From assembly GCF_035961655.1 (NCBI RefSeq), contig NZ_CP108393.1, positions 310,001-374,000 on the forward strand: 64,000 bases of DNA. The letters are read 5' to 3'. How positions within the stretch are numbered: position 1 is the first letter of the stretch; the number at the start of each line of letters is the position of its first letter. This stretch comes from Streptomyces sp. NBC_01317 (lineage in GTDB: Bacteria > Actinomycetota > Actinomycetes > Streptomycetales > Streptomycetaceae). Positions 30,918 through 39,625 of this stretch are shown in pieces. Under the pieces are notes generated by a model that saw only the letters and a list, made by a program, of their open reading frames with translations, was not told the DNA's origin and did not search any database. The translations under genes were made by a program, and so were the position numbers.

Positions 30918-32164
30918 ACCGGCGACACCACCAGGGTGGAGTTGTGGCCGCCGAAGCCGAAGGAGTTCGACAGCGCGGGACCGGACGCCACGGGGCGCGG
31001 AGCGCCGTGGACCACGTCGATTTCCATGCCTGGCTCCAGTTGTTCGTGGTTGGCGGTGGGCGGGACCTCGCACCGGCGCATCGCCTCGACGGTGGCGATC
31101 AGTTCGACGGCTCCGGCGGCTCCGATGAGGTGGCCGATGACACTCTTGGTCGCGGTCACCGGCGGCCCGTCGGCGCCGAACACCTTGGTGAGGGCGGCCG
31201 CTTCGGCCCGGTCGTTGTGCGGGGTGGAGGTGCCGTGGGCGTTGATGTGGACGATGTCGGAGGGGATCAGGCCGGCGTCGGCGATCGCCCCGGTCATCGC
31301 GTCGATGGCGGCGGAGCCGTCGGGCAGGGGCATGGCGAGGTGGTAGGCGTCCGAGGTGGCCGCGTACCCGGCGACGGTGGCGTACGTTTGCGCTCCCCGC
31401 GCCCGTGCGTCGTCCAGGCGTTCCAGGACGACGAACCCGGCGCCCTCCCCCATCACGAACCCGTCGCGGTCGGTGTCGAACGGCCGGGACGCGTGCTCCG
31501 GGTCGTCGTTGCGCATCGAGACGGCGTTGAGGTTGCCGAACCCGGCGAGGGTGACGGGGGTGAGGGTGGATTCGCAGCCCCCCGCGATGACGACGTCCGC
31601 CCGGTGGGTCTGGAGGAGCATCAGCGCGTGGCCGACGGCGTCGGCGCCGCTGGCGCAGGTGGTGGCGATGGTGAGGGCGGGGCCCTGCCAGCCGAGCCGG
31701 ATCGCGATCTGCGCGGCGGCGGCGTTGGGCATCGTCATCAGCGGCATGAGCGGGTTGACCCGGTGGGGGCCCGACTCGGTGAAGAGCCGGGACTGCTCGT
31801 CGCTGGTGGCCCGGCCGCCGACGGCGTTGCCGACGACGATGGCGGTACGGCCGGGGTCCGCGGTGGGCGCCCCGGCGTCGCGGTGGGCGGCGAGCGCGGC
31901 GGTCGTCCCGTACAGCGCGAACGGGTCCATCCGCCGGGCGTCCTTGTCGGGGACCAGTCCGACGGCGTCGAGGCCGCGGACCCGGCAGCCGATCCTGACC
32001 CGGTGCCGGGACAGGTCGAGGTGGGTGAGCGCGGCGGCGGTCGAGCGGCCGGCGCGGAGGGTGTCCCACAGGTCGTCGGGGGTGCTGCCGCCCGGAGTGA
32101 CGACGCCCATGCCGGTGATCGCGACAGGCGCTGTGAGCGGTGCGTGCCTCGGTGAGGTTGGCAT
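30914..32164 (-). CDS. FabF-type beta-ketoacyl-ACP synthase
   Basis: 416 aa from the ATG at 32164. The catalytic triad is complete: Cys170 in TIATTCASGADAVGH, His in HINAHGTSTPHNDRAEA, and Lys/His in TKSVIGHLIGAAGAVE. The GMGVVTPGG start and C-terminal NSFGFGGHNSTLV are standard for KAS II. It extends an acyl-ACP with malonyl-ACP by decarboxylative condensation. No chain length factor is encoded nearby, so it is FAS-like rather than an aromatic type II PKS. It lies 195 bp after the AONS gene, with a strong hairpin in that gap. Confidence 0.9.
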   Translation of the reverse strand: MPTSPRHAPLTAPVAITGMGVVTPGGSTPDDLWDTLRAGRSTAAALTHLDLSRHRVRIGCRVRGLDAVGLVPDKDARRMDPFALYGTTAALAAHRDAGAPTADPGRTAIVVGNAVGGRATSDEQSRLFTESGPHRVNPLMPLMTMPNAAAAQIAIRLGWQGPALTIATTCASGADAVGHALMLLQTHRADVVIAGGCESTLTPVTLAGFGNLNAVSMRNDDPEHASRPFDTDRDGFVMGEGAGFVVLERLDDARARGAQTYATVAGYAATSDAYHLAMPLPDGSAAIDAMTGAIADAGLIPSDIVHINAHGTSTPHNDRAEAAALTKVFGADGPPVTATKSVIGHLIGAAGAVELIATVEAMRRCEVPPTANHEQLEPGMEIDVVHGAPRPVASGPALSNSFGFGGHNSTLVVSPV

Positions 32165-32236
32165 CTCGGATCCCGTATCCCGTGCGAGCGGCGGACGGCC
32201 GTCCGGCCGTTGAGGTGGTGGCGGTGGTGGCGGTCG

Positions 32237-32278
32237 GCGCGCGTGCCGACCGGTTCTACGAGTCGGTGGCACGCGCGC
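32237..32278 (-). promoter_or_regulatory. Intra-operon hairpin between AONS and ketosynthase genes
   Basis: GCGCGCGTGCC (32237-32247) and GGCACGCGCGC (32268-32278) form a perfect 11-bp stem in the only large gap (32165-32359) of the leftward operon. It may be a partial terminator, attenuator or RNA processing site that lowers expression of the 11 downstream genes relative to the AONS. Confidence 0.55.
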
Positions 32279-32359
32279 GTCGGCCGTCGGTGTCGACCCG
32301 GCTCCGAGGCCCGGTTCAGGAACGTCCTGACGGTGGGTCAGAAGTGGTCGGAGCACGGC

Positions 32360-33595
32360 TCAGGCGGGGATCAGACCGCACTCCGCCGCGGCCTTGAGGA
32401 AGGCCTCCGCGGCGAAGTCGAGGTCCGCCTTGGTGTGCCGGGCGGTGATGGCGATCCGCAGCCGCGCCAGGTCGTTGGGGACCGCGGGGGTGACCACCGG
32501 CAGCCCGATCACGCCGGCCGCGCGGCACGCGGTCGCGTAGTCGTAGGCCGCCTCGTCGGAGCCCGCGATGACCGGCACCACGGCCGTCTCGCTGTCGCCC
32601 GTCCGCATCCCCCCGTCGTTCAGGGTGCGGCGGAAGCGCGCGGACTCCTCCTGGATGTGGGTGACCCGCTCGGGCTCCTGCTGGAGGATGCGCAGCGACT
32701 CCAGCGCGGCGCCGGTCTGGGCCGGGCCGAGGGCGGCGGAGAAGAGGAACGGCCGCGCCGCGTACTTCAGATGGCCGATCAGCTCCTCGGGCCCCGCGAC
32801 CCAGCCCCCCATGGAGGGGATGGCCTTGGACAGCGTGCCCAGCTTGACGTCGACCTTCGCCGTGTACCCGAAGTGCTCCTCGATGCCCTTGCCGGTGGCG
32901 CCGATGACACCGAGCGCGTGGGCCTCGTCCACCATCAGCAGCGCGTCGTGCGCGTCGCAGACGCGGCGCAGCTCGGGCAGCGGGGCGATGTCGCCGTCCA
33001 TCGAGTACACACTGTCGACGATGACCAGGCGGATGCCGTCGGGGCCCGCCGCGGCGAGCCGCCGGTCAAGATGGTCCACGTCGTTGTGGCGGAAGCGGGT
33101 GACGGTGGCGCCGCTGAGGCGGCAGCCGTCGACGATGCTGGCGTGGTCGTACTTGTCGATCAGTACGGTGTCCCCCGCGCCGACCAGGGCGCCGACCGTG
33201 CCGACGTTGGCCGCGTAGCCGGAGCCGAAGACCAGGGCCCGGTCGCGGCCGGCGAACTGGGCGACCTCCGCCTCCAGTTCCTCGTGCAGCGGGATCGACC
33301 CGGCCAGTGCCCGTACCCCGTGGTTGCCGGTGCCGTACAGCTCGACGGCGGCCTGGGCGGCGCGGACCACACGCTCGTCACCGGCCAGACCGAGGTAGCT
33401 GTAGCCCGACATCATCAGGAGGCGGCGGCCGTCGAGGTCGGCGTACGCGGAGTCCCGCTCGACCGTGTACGTGACGAAGCTGTTGCGGCGGGCGGGCTCC
33501 CATTCGAGCGACTGCACGCGACGGCGTGTCGCGTCCAGTTTCGGCGCGAGCCGTTCCCAGCCTCCGGATGCGTTCACGGACGTCTCCTCATCCAC
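32360..33595 (-). CDS. Alpha-oxoamine synthase (AONS/KBL family, PLP)
   Basis: 411 aa. Fold type I PLP enzyme: GSGYAANVGTVGALVGAGDTVLIDKYDHASIVDG, HNDVDHLDRRL, VDSVYSMDGDIAPL, VDEAHALGVIG with the PLP Asp, and TLSKAIPSMGG with the Schiff-base Lys. The family condenses an acyl thioester with an amino acid, losing CO2, to give an alpha-aminoketone. In prodiginine pathways AONS domains release the chain and lead to a pyrrole ring. Here it is free-standing and is the first gene of the leftward operon, directly behind the SARP-type repeats. Amino acid partner unknown (Gly, Ala or Ser are usual). Confidence 0.87.
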   Translation of the reverse strand: MDEETSVNASGGWERLAPKLDATRRRVQSLEWEPARRNSFVTYTVERDSAYADLDGRRLLMMSGYSYLGLAGDERVVRAAQAAVELYGTGNHGVRALAGSIPLHEELEAEVAQFAGRDRALVFGSGYAANVGTVGALVGAGDTVLIDKYDHASIVDGCRLSGATVTRFRHNDVDHLDRRLAAAGPDGIRLVIVDSVYSMDGDIAPLPELRRVCDAHDALLMVDEAHALGVIGATGKGIEEHFGYTAKVDVKLGTLSKAIPSMGGWVAGPEELIGHLKYAARPFLFSAALGPAQTGAALESLRILQQEPERVTHIQEESARFRRTLNDGGMRTGDSETAVVPVIAGSDEAAYDYATACRAAGVIGLPVVTPAVPNDLARLRIAITARHTKADLDFAAEAFLKAAAECGLIPA

Positions 33596-33662
33596 GTTTC
33601 GGACAATTACCGGAGTCCTCTCAACCCTGGACCCGAAGTGCGACGCAATTCAACGACAGCCG

Positions 33663-33737
33663 CGCAAGGCGGGCGCAACACGGCTGTGAGATGGGGGAAT
33701 TGGGACAGCGCAACAAGAACGCGACAGCGAACGGCAA
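33663..33737 (-). promoter_or_regulatory. SARP-type 11-bp repeats upstream of the 12-gene operon
   Basis: On the plus strand CGCAAGG (33663) and CGCAACA (33674) start 11 bp apart. Upstream of the leftward operon a second array has CGCAACA (33709), CGCGACA (33720) and ACGGCAA (33731), again 11 bp apart. All face the same way, reading TGTTGCG towards the AONS gene. About 9 nt past the proximal repeat a -10-like TTGAAT occurs. This is the layout of SARP-activated promoters. Confidence 0.65.
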
Positions 33738-33786
33738 TCGGAACTCAAGGCTCCAGCCATTCAAGTGGATTGTTCTCCGGCCACTG

Positions 33787-33817
33787 TTGACACACCGAGA
33801 AGGGTGGCCGGTATCGT
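33787..33817 (+). promoter_or_regulatory. Putative promoter of the SARP gene
   Basis: TTGACA (33787-33792) and TATCGT (33812-33817) with a long 19-nt spacer. If used, transcription would start near 33824, almost at a GTG at 33827 that could act as a leaderless start. Confidence 0.4.
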
Positions 33818-33877
33818 CCAATTCTTGTGCGGGGGGCATACCCGAGACGTGTCCCGCTTTCCTCCACAAGGACAAGC

Positions 33878-34834
33878 GTGACGCCCCCTGGCGCGTTCTC
33901 GACCCACCGTCGCCGGCCGCAGCCGGCGCCGGAACTCCCGGCCACCGGCCGACCGCTCAGGGAGTACAGCTTGCTCATCAGACTCGCTGGTCTCGTCACC
34001 ATCGAACCCGACGGGACTGCCCCACAGCACCTGTCCAGCGCACAGGCCCAGATCGCTTTCGCCCGGCTCGTCCTCGAACGCTCCGGGGGCACCAGCCGCG
34101 ACCAGCTCGCCGACACCGTATGGCCGGACGGCCTCCCCGACACCTGGGCGTCCGCGCTCCGCAGCGTGGTCAGCCGCGTCCGTACGTTCGTCACATCCCC
34201 GACGCAGCATCCGGGCATCACCCCGCTCGTCGCCCAGGGCGGCCGCTATCTGCTGTACCTGCCCAAGGAGGCACTGGTCGACGTCGAGTGCGCGGAGGAG
34301 GCGGCGACCGAGGCGGCCGAGGCGTACGCGACCGGGTCGTACGGTGTCGCGCAGAAGCTCGCGGCCGCCGCTGTGTCACATCTACGCGGGTCATTTCTTC
34401 CGGCCCACGAGGGCGAGTGGGTCAACAGCACCCGCGAACGCCTCGATGAGCTGCGGTTGTCCGCGCTGGAGACGGCGAGCCTCGCCTCGTCGGCTCTCGG
34501 CGACGAGCACCACGCGCTGCGGTACGCCGAGGAGGCCGTACGGCGCGCTCCGTTCAGGGAGAGCGCGTACCGGTGCCGGATGGCCGCGCACCGGACGGCG
34601 GGCAACCGGGCCGAGGCGCTGCGCACATACCAGCAGTTGCGCGAGGTCCTCGCCGAGGAGCTGGGCATCGACCCGGCGCCCGAGAGCGAGGCCGCGTACC
34701 TGGAGCTGCTGTGTACGCCCGGCACGCGGCGGCGCCCGGAGCCCCGGGCGGTCACCCAGCTGGACCCTGTCCTGATGGGCATGTTCGAGGCTCCGTACCC
34801 GCGGCCGGCCGCACCCCGCCGGCGTGTGGCCTAG
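33878..34834 (+). CDS. SARP-family regulator (pathway-specific activator candidate)
   Basis: 318 aa from the GTG at 33878 behind AAGGACAAGC. Alternatives are a GTG at 33827 and a TTG at 33971 behind AGGGAG; the last gives MLIRLAGLVTIEPDG and fits the usual SARP N-terminus well. It has an OmpR-type winged DNA-binding domain (QIAFARLVLERSGGTSRDQLADTVWPDGLPDTWASALRSVVSRVRTF) followed by a bacterial transcriptional activation domain (DVECAEEAATEAAEAY, EWVNSTRERLDELRLSALE, ALRTYQQLREVLAEELGIDPAPES). No NB-ARC domain. It stands between the two leftward operons and probably activates them and the rightward operon through the CGCAACA repeats. Confidence 0.85.
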   Translation: MTPPGAFSTHRRRPQPAPELPATGRPLREYSLLIRLAGLVTIEPDGTAPQHLSSAQAQIAFARLVLERSGGTSRDQLADTVWPDGLPDTWASALRSVVSRVRTFVTSPTQHPGITPLVAQGGRYLLYLPKEALVDVECAEEAATEAAEAYATGSYGVAQKLAAAAVSHLRGSFLPAHEGEWVNSTRERLDELRLSALETASLASSALGDEHHALRYAEEAVRRAPFRESAYRCRMAAHRTAGNRAEALRTYQQLREVLAEELGIDPAPESEAAYLELLCTPGTRRRPEPRAVTQLDPVLMGMFEAPYPRPAAPRRRVA

Positions 34835-34869
34835 GCCTGTCGACGGGGGACACGGGAAGGACATGAGAA

Positions 34870-34901
34870 AGAGGCGGCCCGGAGGATTCCGGACCGCCTC
34901 T
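34870..34901. terminator. Bidirectional terminator between SARP and ketoreductase
   Basis: AGAGGCGGcCCGG (34870-34882) and CCGGaCCGCCTCT (34889-34901) form a tight stem with a 6-nt loop between convergent genes. Confidence 0.8.
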
Positions 34902-34918
34902 CTTCGTGCGCCACGGCG

Positions 34919-35674
34919 TCAGGTGATGGAGACGCCGCTGTCGATGCTGATGACCTGGCCCGTCATGCAGTCCTGGTCCAGGAAGAGCGCCGCACTGCGC
35001 GCCACCTCCTCGACCGTGACAAAACGCGGGATGGGGGCCTTGTCCTCCATCCCCTCGATGACCCGGTCGGACAGGTTCTTCGTCATACCGGTGATCATGA
35101 AGCCGGGCGACAGGGCGTTGACGGTCACCCCGCGCCGGCCGCACTCGGCGGCCAGGGTCCGGGTGAAGCCGATGAGCCCCGCCTTGGACGCGGAGTACGC
35201 CGTCTGCCCCGCCGTCGCGATCAGGCCGGAGGGCGAGACCACGTTGATGATCCGTCCCCACCGCTGCCTGAGCATGTACGGCACGGCCACCCTGGTCGTG
35301 TGGAACGAGCCGACCAGGTTGGTCTGGATCACCTGCGCCCAGTCCGCCGGCGACTGCATCGCCATCAGCGAGTCCTTGCGGATCGCGCCGTTGTTGACCA
35401 GCACGTCGACGGGTCCGAGGCGCTCGCTGATCTCCGCGTACAGGGCGGTGACGGCCTCCCAGGAGCCCACGTCCCCGGTCACCACGACCGAGTCGTTGGT
35501 CAGCTTGTCCTGGACGGCCCTGGCCTGTGCCTCCGCGCTGTTGTAGTGCACGGCGACCCGGCAGCCGAGGGCGTCCAGTTCGAGTGCCAGCGCCTGGCCG
35601 AGACCGCCGGACGCCCCCGTGACGAGGGCGACCGGCTGCTCCGGGCGGCTGCCCGGTGTGTTGTTACGGCTCAT
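34919..35674 (-). CDS. 3-oxoacyl-ACP reductase (FabG-like SDR)
   Basis: 251 aa from the ATG at 35674; the longer upstream frame is a shadow of the KAS III gene. The Rossmann start is ALVTGASGGLGQALALEL, with NNGAIR and the catalytic Ser-Tyr-Lys in NVVSPSGLIATAGQTAYSASKAG. PGFMITGMT and SGVSIT close the domain. NADPH-dependent reduction of 3-ketoacyl-ACP between the ketosynthase and MaoC steps is the natural role. The start overlaps the KAS III stop (ATGA). Confidence 0.88.
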   Translation of the reverse strand: MSRNNTPGSRPEQPVALVTGASGGLGQALALELDALGCRVAVHYNSAEAQARAVQDKLTNDSVVVTGDVGSWEAVTALYAEISERLGPVDVLVNNGAIRKDSLMAMQSPADWAQVIQTNLVGSFHTTRVAVPYMLRQRWGRIINVVSPSGLIATAGQTAYSASKAGLIGFTRTLAAECGRRGVTVNALSPGFMITGMTKNLSDRVIEGMEDKAPIPRFVTVEEVARSAALFLDQDCMTGQVISIDSGVSIT

Positions 35675-36654
35675 TTCTCCCCGCCCCACTCCAGGAGCAT
35701 CGATCCCCAGGTCATGCCGGCACCGAAGCCCGCGAGCAGGACCTGGTCGCCGTTCTGGATCCGGCCGTCGTCGAGCGCCTCGGTGAGGGCGATCGGGATG
35801 GACGCGGACGCGGTGTTGCCGTACCGCTCCAGGTTGGTGACCAGGGCCTCCTTGCGGAGTCCTGTGTGGCTGAGGATCGAGTTGATGATCCGGATGTTGG
35901 CCTGGTGCGGGATGATGTGGTCGACGTCGGCGGCGTCGACCTTGGCGCTCTCCAGCGTCTCCCGGACCGTACGGACCGTGTAGCGCACGGCGTTGAGGTA
36001 GATCTCGTTGCCGTTGATCTGGGCGTAGTGCAGCCCCGCGCGCACGGTCTCCTCGGTGGTGGGCATCCTGCTGCCGCCCGCCAGTACCTTGAGGCTGCCG
36101 GCGCACGAGCCGTCGGCGCCCAGGTTCCACGCCTTGACCCGGTTCTCGGGTCCCGGCGTCAGGACGACGGCGCCCGCGCCGTCGCCCACGAGGATCGACA
36201 GGTCCCGGTCGTCGGGATTGGCCGTCAGGGTGTGGGTGTCGGAGCCGATCAGCAGGATGGGCCGGGGGTCGATGGCGATGAGCGCCATCGCCGACACCAG
36301 TCCGTAGACGAAGCCCGCGCACTCCGAGTTGACGTCGTGCGCGCTGCCCGCGATGCCGAGGTCGTGGTGGACGAACGCGGACGTGGCCGGTGAGGGCTGT
36401 TCCGGGGTGGCGGTGGCGACGATCAGATGGGCGATGTCGGCACCGGTCAGCCCGGCCTTCTCCAGCGCGCGCCGGCCGGCCTCGACCGCCAGTGAGGCTG
36501 TCGTCTGGCCGGGACCCACGGCCCGGCGCTCCTGGATACCGCACCGGCTGACGATCCAGTTCTCGTCCACACCGAAGCGCTCCGCGAGCTCCGCGCTGGT
36601 GACCTTGCGCTCGGGTACGGACATGCCCCACCCAGTGATGTCAAAGCCGTTCAC
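35671..36654 (-). CDS. Beta-ketoacyl-ACP synthase III (FabH-like)
   Basis: 327 aa. The Cys-His-Asn triad is intact: Cys112 in DVNSECAGFVYGL, His in IIPHQANIRIINS, and Asn in LERYGNTASASIP. The C-terminal ALDDGRIQNGDQVLLAGFGAGMTWGSMLLEW is the FabH signature. It should start chain building by condensing a CoA or carrier-bound starter with malonyl-ACP. Whether the starter is a short fatty acyl unit or the oxidised aminoacyl group on the other carrier protein is open. Second gene of the ACP-KAS III-ketoreductase operon. Confidence 0.9.
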   Translation of the reverse strand: MNGFDITGWGMSVPERKVTSAELAERFGVDENWIVSRCGIQERRAVGPGQTTASLAVEAGRRALEKAGLTGADIAHLIVATATPEQPSPATSAFVHHDLGIAGSAHDVNSECAGFVYGLVSAMALIAIDPRPILLIGSDTHTLTANPDDRDLSILVGDGAGAVVLTPGPENRVKAWNLGADGSCAGSLKVLAGGSRMPTTEETVRAGLHYAQINGNEIYLNAVRYTVRTVRETLESAKVDAADVDHIIPHQANIRIINSILSHTGLRKEALVTNLERYGNTASASIPIALTEALDDGRIQNGDQVLLAGFGAGMTWGSMLLEWGGEK

Positions 36655-36666
36655 GGGGCGCTCTCG

Positions 36667-36927
36667 CTACGCCTGCGCCGGCTGCGGCACGAGCGCGAGG
36701 ATCCGCTCGTACACATGGCGCAGCGTCGTGGTGTCATCGAGGTCCGCGAACAGCGACTCGTCGGCGGGGATGTGCGGGTACTGGTTCTGGAACCCGTACA
36801 GCCACTCCATCAGGTCCAGCGAGTCGACGTCCGCGATGTGCTGGAGCGGTGCATCGGGGCTGACCTCCTGGGCGCCCGACACGGCCTCGAGCTGGCTCGC
36901 CAGTTCTTCGATGGTGGGCAGCGTCAT
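36667..36927 (-). CDS. Acyl carrier protein
   Basis: 86 aa. Ser36 in HIADVDSLDLMEWLYGF is the phosphopantetheine site (DVDSLD rather than the housekeeping LGADSLD). As the first gene of the operon with KAS III and a ketoreductase, it is probably the chain-extending ACP, distinct from the amino acid carrier encoded at 28239-28502. Ends 12 bp before the KAS III start. Confidence 0.88.
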   Translation of the reverse strand: MTLPTIEELASQLEAVSGAQEVSPDAPLQHIADVDSLDLMEWLYGFQNQYPHIPADESLFADLDDTTTLRHVYERILALVPQPAQA

Positions 36928-36985
36928 GAGCTTCGGTCCTCTCTCGCGGTGCATCCGGTTTCGAGAGGCATGCAAGCGCGGGCCG

Positions 36986-37038
36986 CGCAACCGGCGCGCA
37001 ACACCGGTGCCGTACGGCCGTGTTGCGCGTCTGTTGCG
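36986..37038. promoter_or_regulatory. Divergent SARP-type repeats
   Basis: CGCAACC (36986) and CGCAACA (36997) lie 11 bp apart on the plus strand. TGTTGCG (37021) and TGTTGCG (37032), their mirror image, are also 11 bp apart. Eight nucleotides outside each pair come GCTTGC (leftward) and GCTTTC (rightward). The symmetric arrangement between the ACP operon and the methyltransferase operon indicates two back-to-back SARP-activated promoters. The interval 36928-37167 has no gene. Confidence 0.7.
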
Positions 37039-37167
37039 AGCGAACCGCTTTCCTCGTGACCGGATCGCAGGACCGGATCGCCCGGCGGGATCGGCGGTCG
37101 GACCGGCCGCCGCACCGGTGGTCGGTACGAGCGGATCGCGGAACCAACACCAGGAAAGAGGTCGAGG

Positions 37168-38052
37168 ATGACAACGGTCGCCCCCAGATCCGTGGACCCC
37201 GAGGTCGACGCGGTCAGGCACCACTACGAGGTGAGCAACGATTTCTACGCTCTCCTGCTGGGCCCGTCCATGATGTACTCCGGCGGCTACTGGGAGCCGG
37301 ACGAGACGCTCGTCGGGGCCCTGGACGAGGCGCAGTTCCGCAAGCTCGACACGTTCGCCGAGCTGGCCGGCGCCAAGGACGCGGGCCGGGTGCTGGACAT
37401 CGGCTGCGGCTGGGGCACCATGCTCAACCGGCTGACGACGGTCCACGGGGTGCGCGAGGCCGTCGGCCTGACCCTGAGCCGTACCCAGGAGGCGTTCATC
37501 ACCGGCCTGGACAACCCGCGGATCACCACGCGGGTGGAGAGCTGGGCGGACCACACGACCGAAGAAAAGTACGACGCGGCGTTCTGCATCAACGCGCTGG
37601 AGCACTTCGTCTCCTCCAACCTGCCGCCGCGCGAGCGCACCAAGCGCTACCGCTTCTTCTTCAACCAGGTCTCCAAGGCGCTCAATCCGGGGGCGAAGTT
37701 CGTCCTGCACACGATGACCGCCGAGGCGCAGCCGATGAGCCGCGAGCTGCTCGCGGACCTCAAGTTCCTCCAGCGCAGCGAGTTCGAGGGGATGCACATC
37801 CCGCATCTGCACGAGCTGACCGCCGCCGCGGAGGGTCTCTTCGAGGTCGTGGAGATCGTCAACGAGCGGGAGTCCTTCGCCCAGGCGTGCCGCGCCTGGC
37901 TGGAGCGGCTGGCCGCGGACCGTGAGACCGCGGTCGCCCTTGAGGGCGAGGACGTGGTGGCCCGCTTCGAGCGCTACCTCGACATCTTCGCGTACACCCT
38001 CGAGGACAAGTTCTTCAACAACTTCCGCGTCACCATCGCGCGCAGGGGCTGA
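37168..38052 (+). CDS. SAM-dependent methyltransferase, cyclopropane-fatty-acid-synthase type
   Basis: 294 aa. It follows the CFA/mycolic acid cyclopropane synthase pattern: HYEVSNDFYALLLGPSMMYSGGYWE at the N-terminus, the SAM site VLDIGCGWGTMLNRL, GLTLSRTQEAFI and a C-terminal ERYLDIFAYTLEDKFFNNFRVTIARR. Such enzymes methylate alkenes of acyl chains to cyclopropanes or branched products, though some act on small natural products. First gene of the rightward operon behind the CGCAACA repeats. The enoyl chain expected from the MaoC step would suit it as a substrate. Confidence 0.85.
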   Translation: MTTVAPRSVDPEVDAVRHHYEVSNDFYALLLGPSMMYSGGYWEPDETLVGALDEAQFRKLDTFAELAGAKDAGRVLDIGCGWGTMLNRLTTVHGVREAVGLTLSRTQEAFITGLDNPRITTRVESWADHTTEEKYDAAFCINALEHFVSSNLPPRERTKRYRFFFNQVSKALNPGAKFVLHTMTAEAQPMSRELLADLKFLQRSEFEGMHIPHLHELTAAAEGLFEVVEIVNERESFAQACRAWLERLAADRETAVALEGEDVVARFERYLDIFAYTLEDKFFNNFRVTIARRG

Positions 38053-38062
38053 GGAGGCCACC

Positions 38063-39625
38063 GTGACGAGCATTCTCGAACCCGCCCACGGCGGCGGAGT
38101 GAGCGGTGAGGCGCGGGACGCGGCCGGCCGGGGGCCGACCCGTCATCTGCGGGTCGCGGTCATCGGCAGTGGCTTCTCGGGCCTGGGTACGGCCATCCGG
38201 CTGCTCCAGCAGGGCATCGACGACTTCCTGGTCTTCGAGCGGGCCGACGAGGTGGGCGGCACCTGGCGCGACAACTCCTACCCGGGGTGCGCCTGTGACG
38301 TGATGTCCCACCTGTACTCCTTCTCGTTCGCGCAGAACCCGCACTGGAAGAGCACGTTCGGCAAGCGCGACGAGCTGTACGCGTATCTGCGGGACTGCGC
38401 CGACCGGTTCGGGGTACGGCCGCACATCCGCTTCGGCCACGAGCTGATCGCCGCCCGCTGGGACGACGCGACCCGCCACTGGCACATCGAGACCTCGGGC
38501 GGGGAGTACACCGCTCAGGTCCTGGTCACCGGCACCGGGTATCTCAGTGAGCCGGCGCTGCCGGACATCCCGGGTCTCGCGGACTTCGAGGGGAAGGTCT
38601 TCCACTCCTCGCGCTGGGACCACGACCACGACCTGGCGGGCCGGCGCGTCGCCGTCATCGGCACGGGGGCCTCCGCCATCCAGTTCGTCCCGAAGATCCA
38701 GCCCGAGGTGGGGCACCTGGACCTCTACCAGCGCACTCCCCCGTGGGTCGGCCCGAAGAACGACAAGGCCACCAGCCCGCTCCAGGCGAAGCTGCTGCGC
38801 GGACTGCCCGGTTACCAGAACTTCCGGCGCAACTTCAACATGTGGGGCCGCGAGATCCTGGCCTTCGTGATGGCGCGTCCCAAGGTCGCCGGGAAGATGC
38901 AGAAGATGGCGTCGGACCATCTGAAGAAGAGCGTCGCCGATCCGGCGCTGCGCGAGCGGCTGACGCCCGACTACGTCATGGCGTGCAAGCGGCTGCTGTT
39001 CTCGAACACCTGGTACCCGGCGATCCAGCAGCCCAACGTCGAGCTCGTCACCGACGGGATCGACCACATCAGGGCCAAGTCGGTGGTGGGCAAGGACGGC
39101 CAGGAGCGCGAGGTCGACACCATCATCCTCGGTACGGGCTTCAAGGCCGTGGACCGGCCGGTCGCCGGGCGGATCTGGGGCCGGGGCGGCGTCCAGCTGC
39201 GGGAGGCCTGGAGCGGGGGCATGTCCGCGCACCGCGGCACCACCGTGGCCGGCTTCCCCAACCTCTTCATGCTGCTCGGCCCCAACACGACCCTCGGGCA
39301 CTCCTCGCAGGTCGTGATGATCGAGGCCCAGATCGCCTACGTGCTCAGCGCGCTGAAGCAGATGGACCGGCGCGGCCTGTCCAGCGTGGAGGTCCGCGAG
39401 GAGGCGCAGGCGGCGTACAACACGGCGCTCGACGAGCGGCTCGACGGCACGGTGTGGAACGCCGGGAACTGCAAGAGCTGGTACCTCGACAGCAGCGGCC
39501 GCAACCCGTCGATCTGGCCGACGTACACCTGGCGGTTCCGCCGCCAGACCAAGCACTTCGATCTGGGCGAGTACCAGCTCGCCACCACTGTCGGCGCCGG
39601 AAGACCGGCTGTGAAGCACGTATGA
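38063..39625 (+). CDS. Flavin monooxygenase, Baeyer-Villiger type
   Basis: 520 aa from the GTG at 38063 after GAGGAGGCCACC. The FAD site is VAVIGSGFSGLGTAIRL and the NADPH site VAVIGTGASAIQFVPKI. FEGKVFHSSRWDHD matches the type I Baeyer-Villiger fingerprint (F-x-G-x-x-x-H-x-x-x-W). The C-terminal WPTYTWRFRRQTKHFDLGEY is usual for this group. It would insert oxygen next to a ketone, for instance the ketone left by the AONS, or oxygenate N or C atoms. Its start is 10 bp after the methyltransferase stop. Confidence 0.87.
   Translation: MTSILEPAHGGGVSGEARDAAGRGPTRHLRVAVIGSGFSGLGTAIRLLQQGIDDFLVFERADEVGGTWRDNSYPGCACDVMSHLYSFSFAQNPHWKSTFGKRDELYAYLRDCADRFGVRPHIRFGHELIAARWDDATRHWHIETSGGEYTAQVLVTGTGYLSEPALPDIPGLADFEGKVFHSSRWDHDHDLAGRRVAVIGTGASAIQFVPKIQPEVGHLDLYQRTPPWVGPKNDKATSPLQAKLLRGLPGYQNFRRNFNMWGREILAFVMARPKVAGKMQKMASDHLKKSVADPALRERLTPDYVMACKRLLFSNTWYPAIQQPNVELVTDGIDHIRAKSVVGKDGQEREVDTIILGTGFKAVDRPVAGRIWGRGGVQLREAWSGGMSAHRGTTVAGFPNLFMLLGPNTTLGHSSQVVMIEAQIAYVLSALKQMDRRGLSSVEVREEAQAAYNTALDERLDGTVWNAGNCKSWYLDSSGRNPSIWPTYTWRFRRQTKHFDLGEYQLATTVGAGRPAVKHV

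Noticed and set aside
36986..37038. The CGCAACA/TGTTGCG block as a simple terminator hairpin
   Set aside because: It lies between divergent starts, not after a gene, and the 11-bp phasing is better explained by activator binding.
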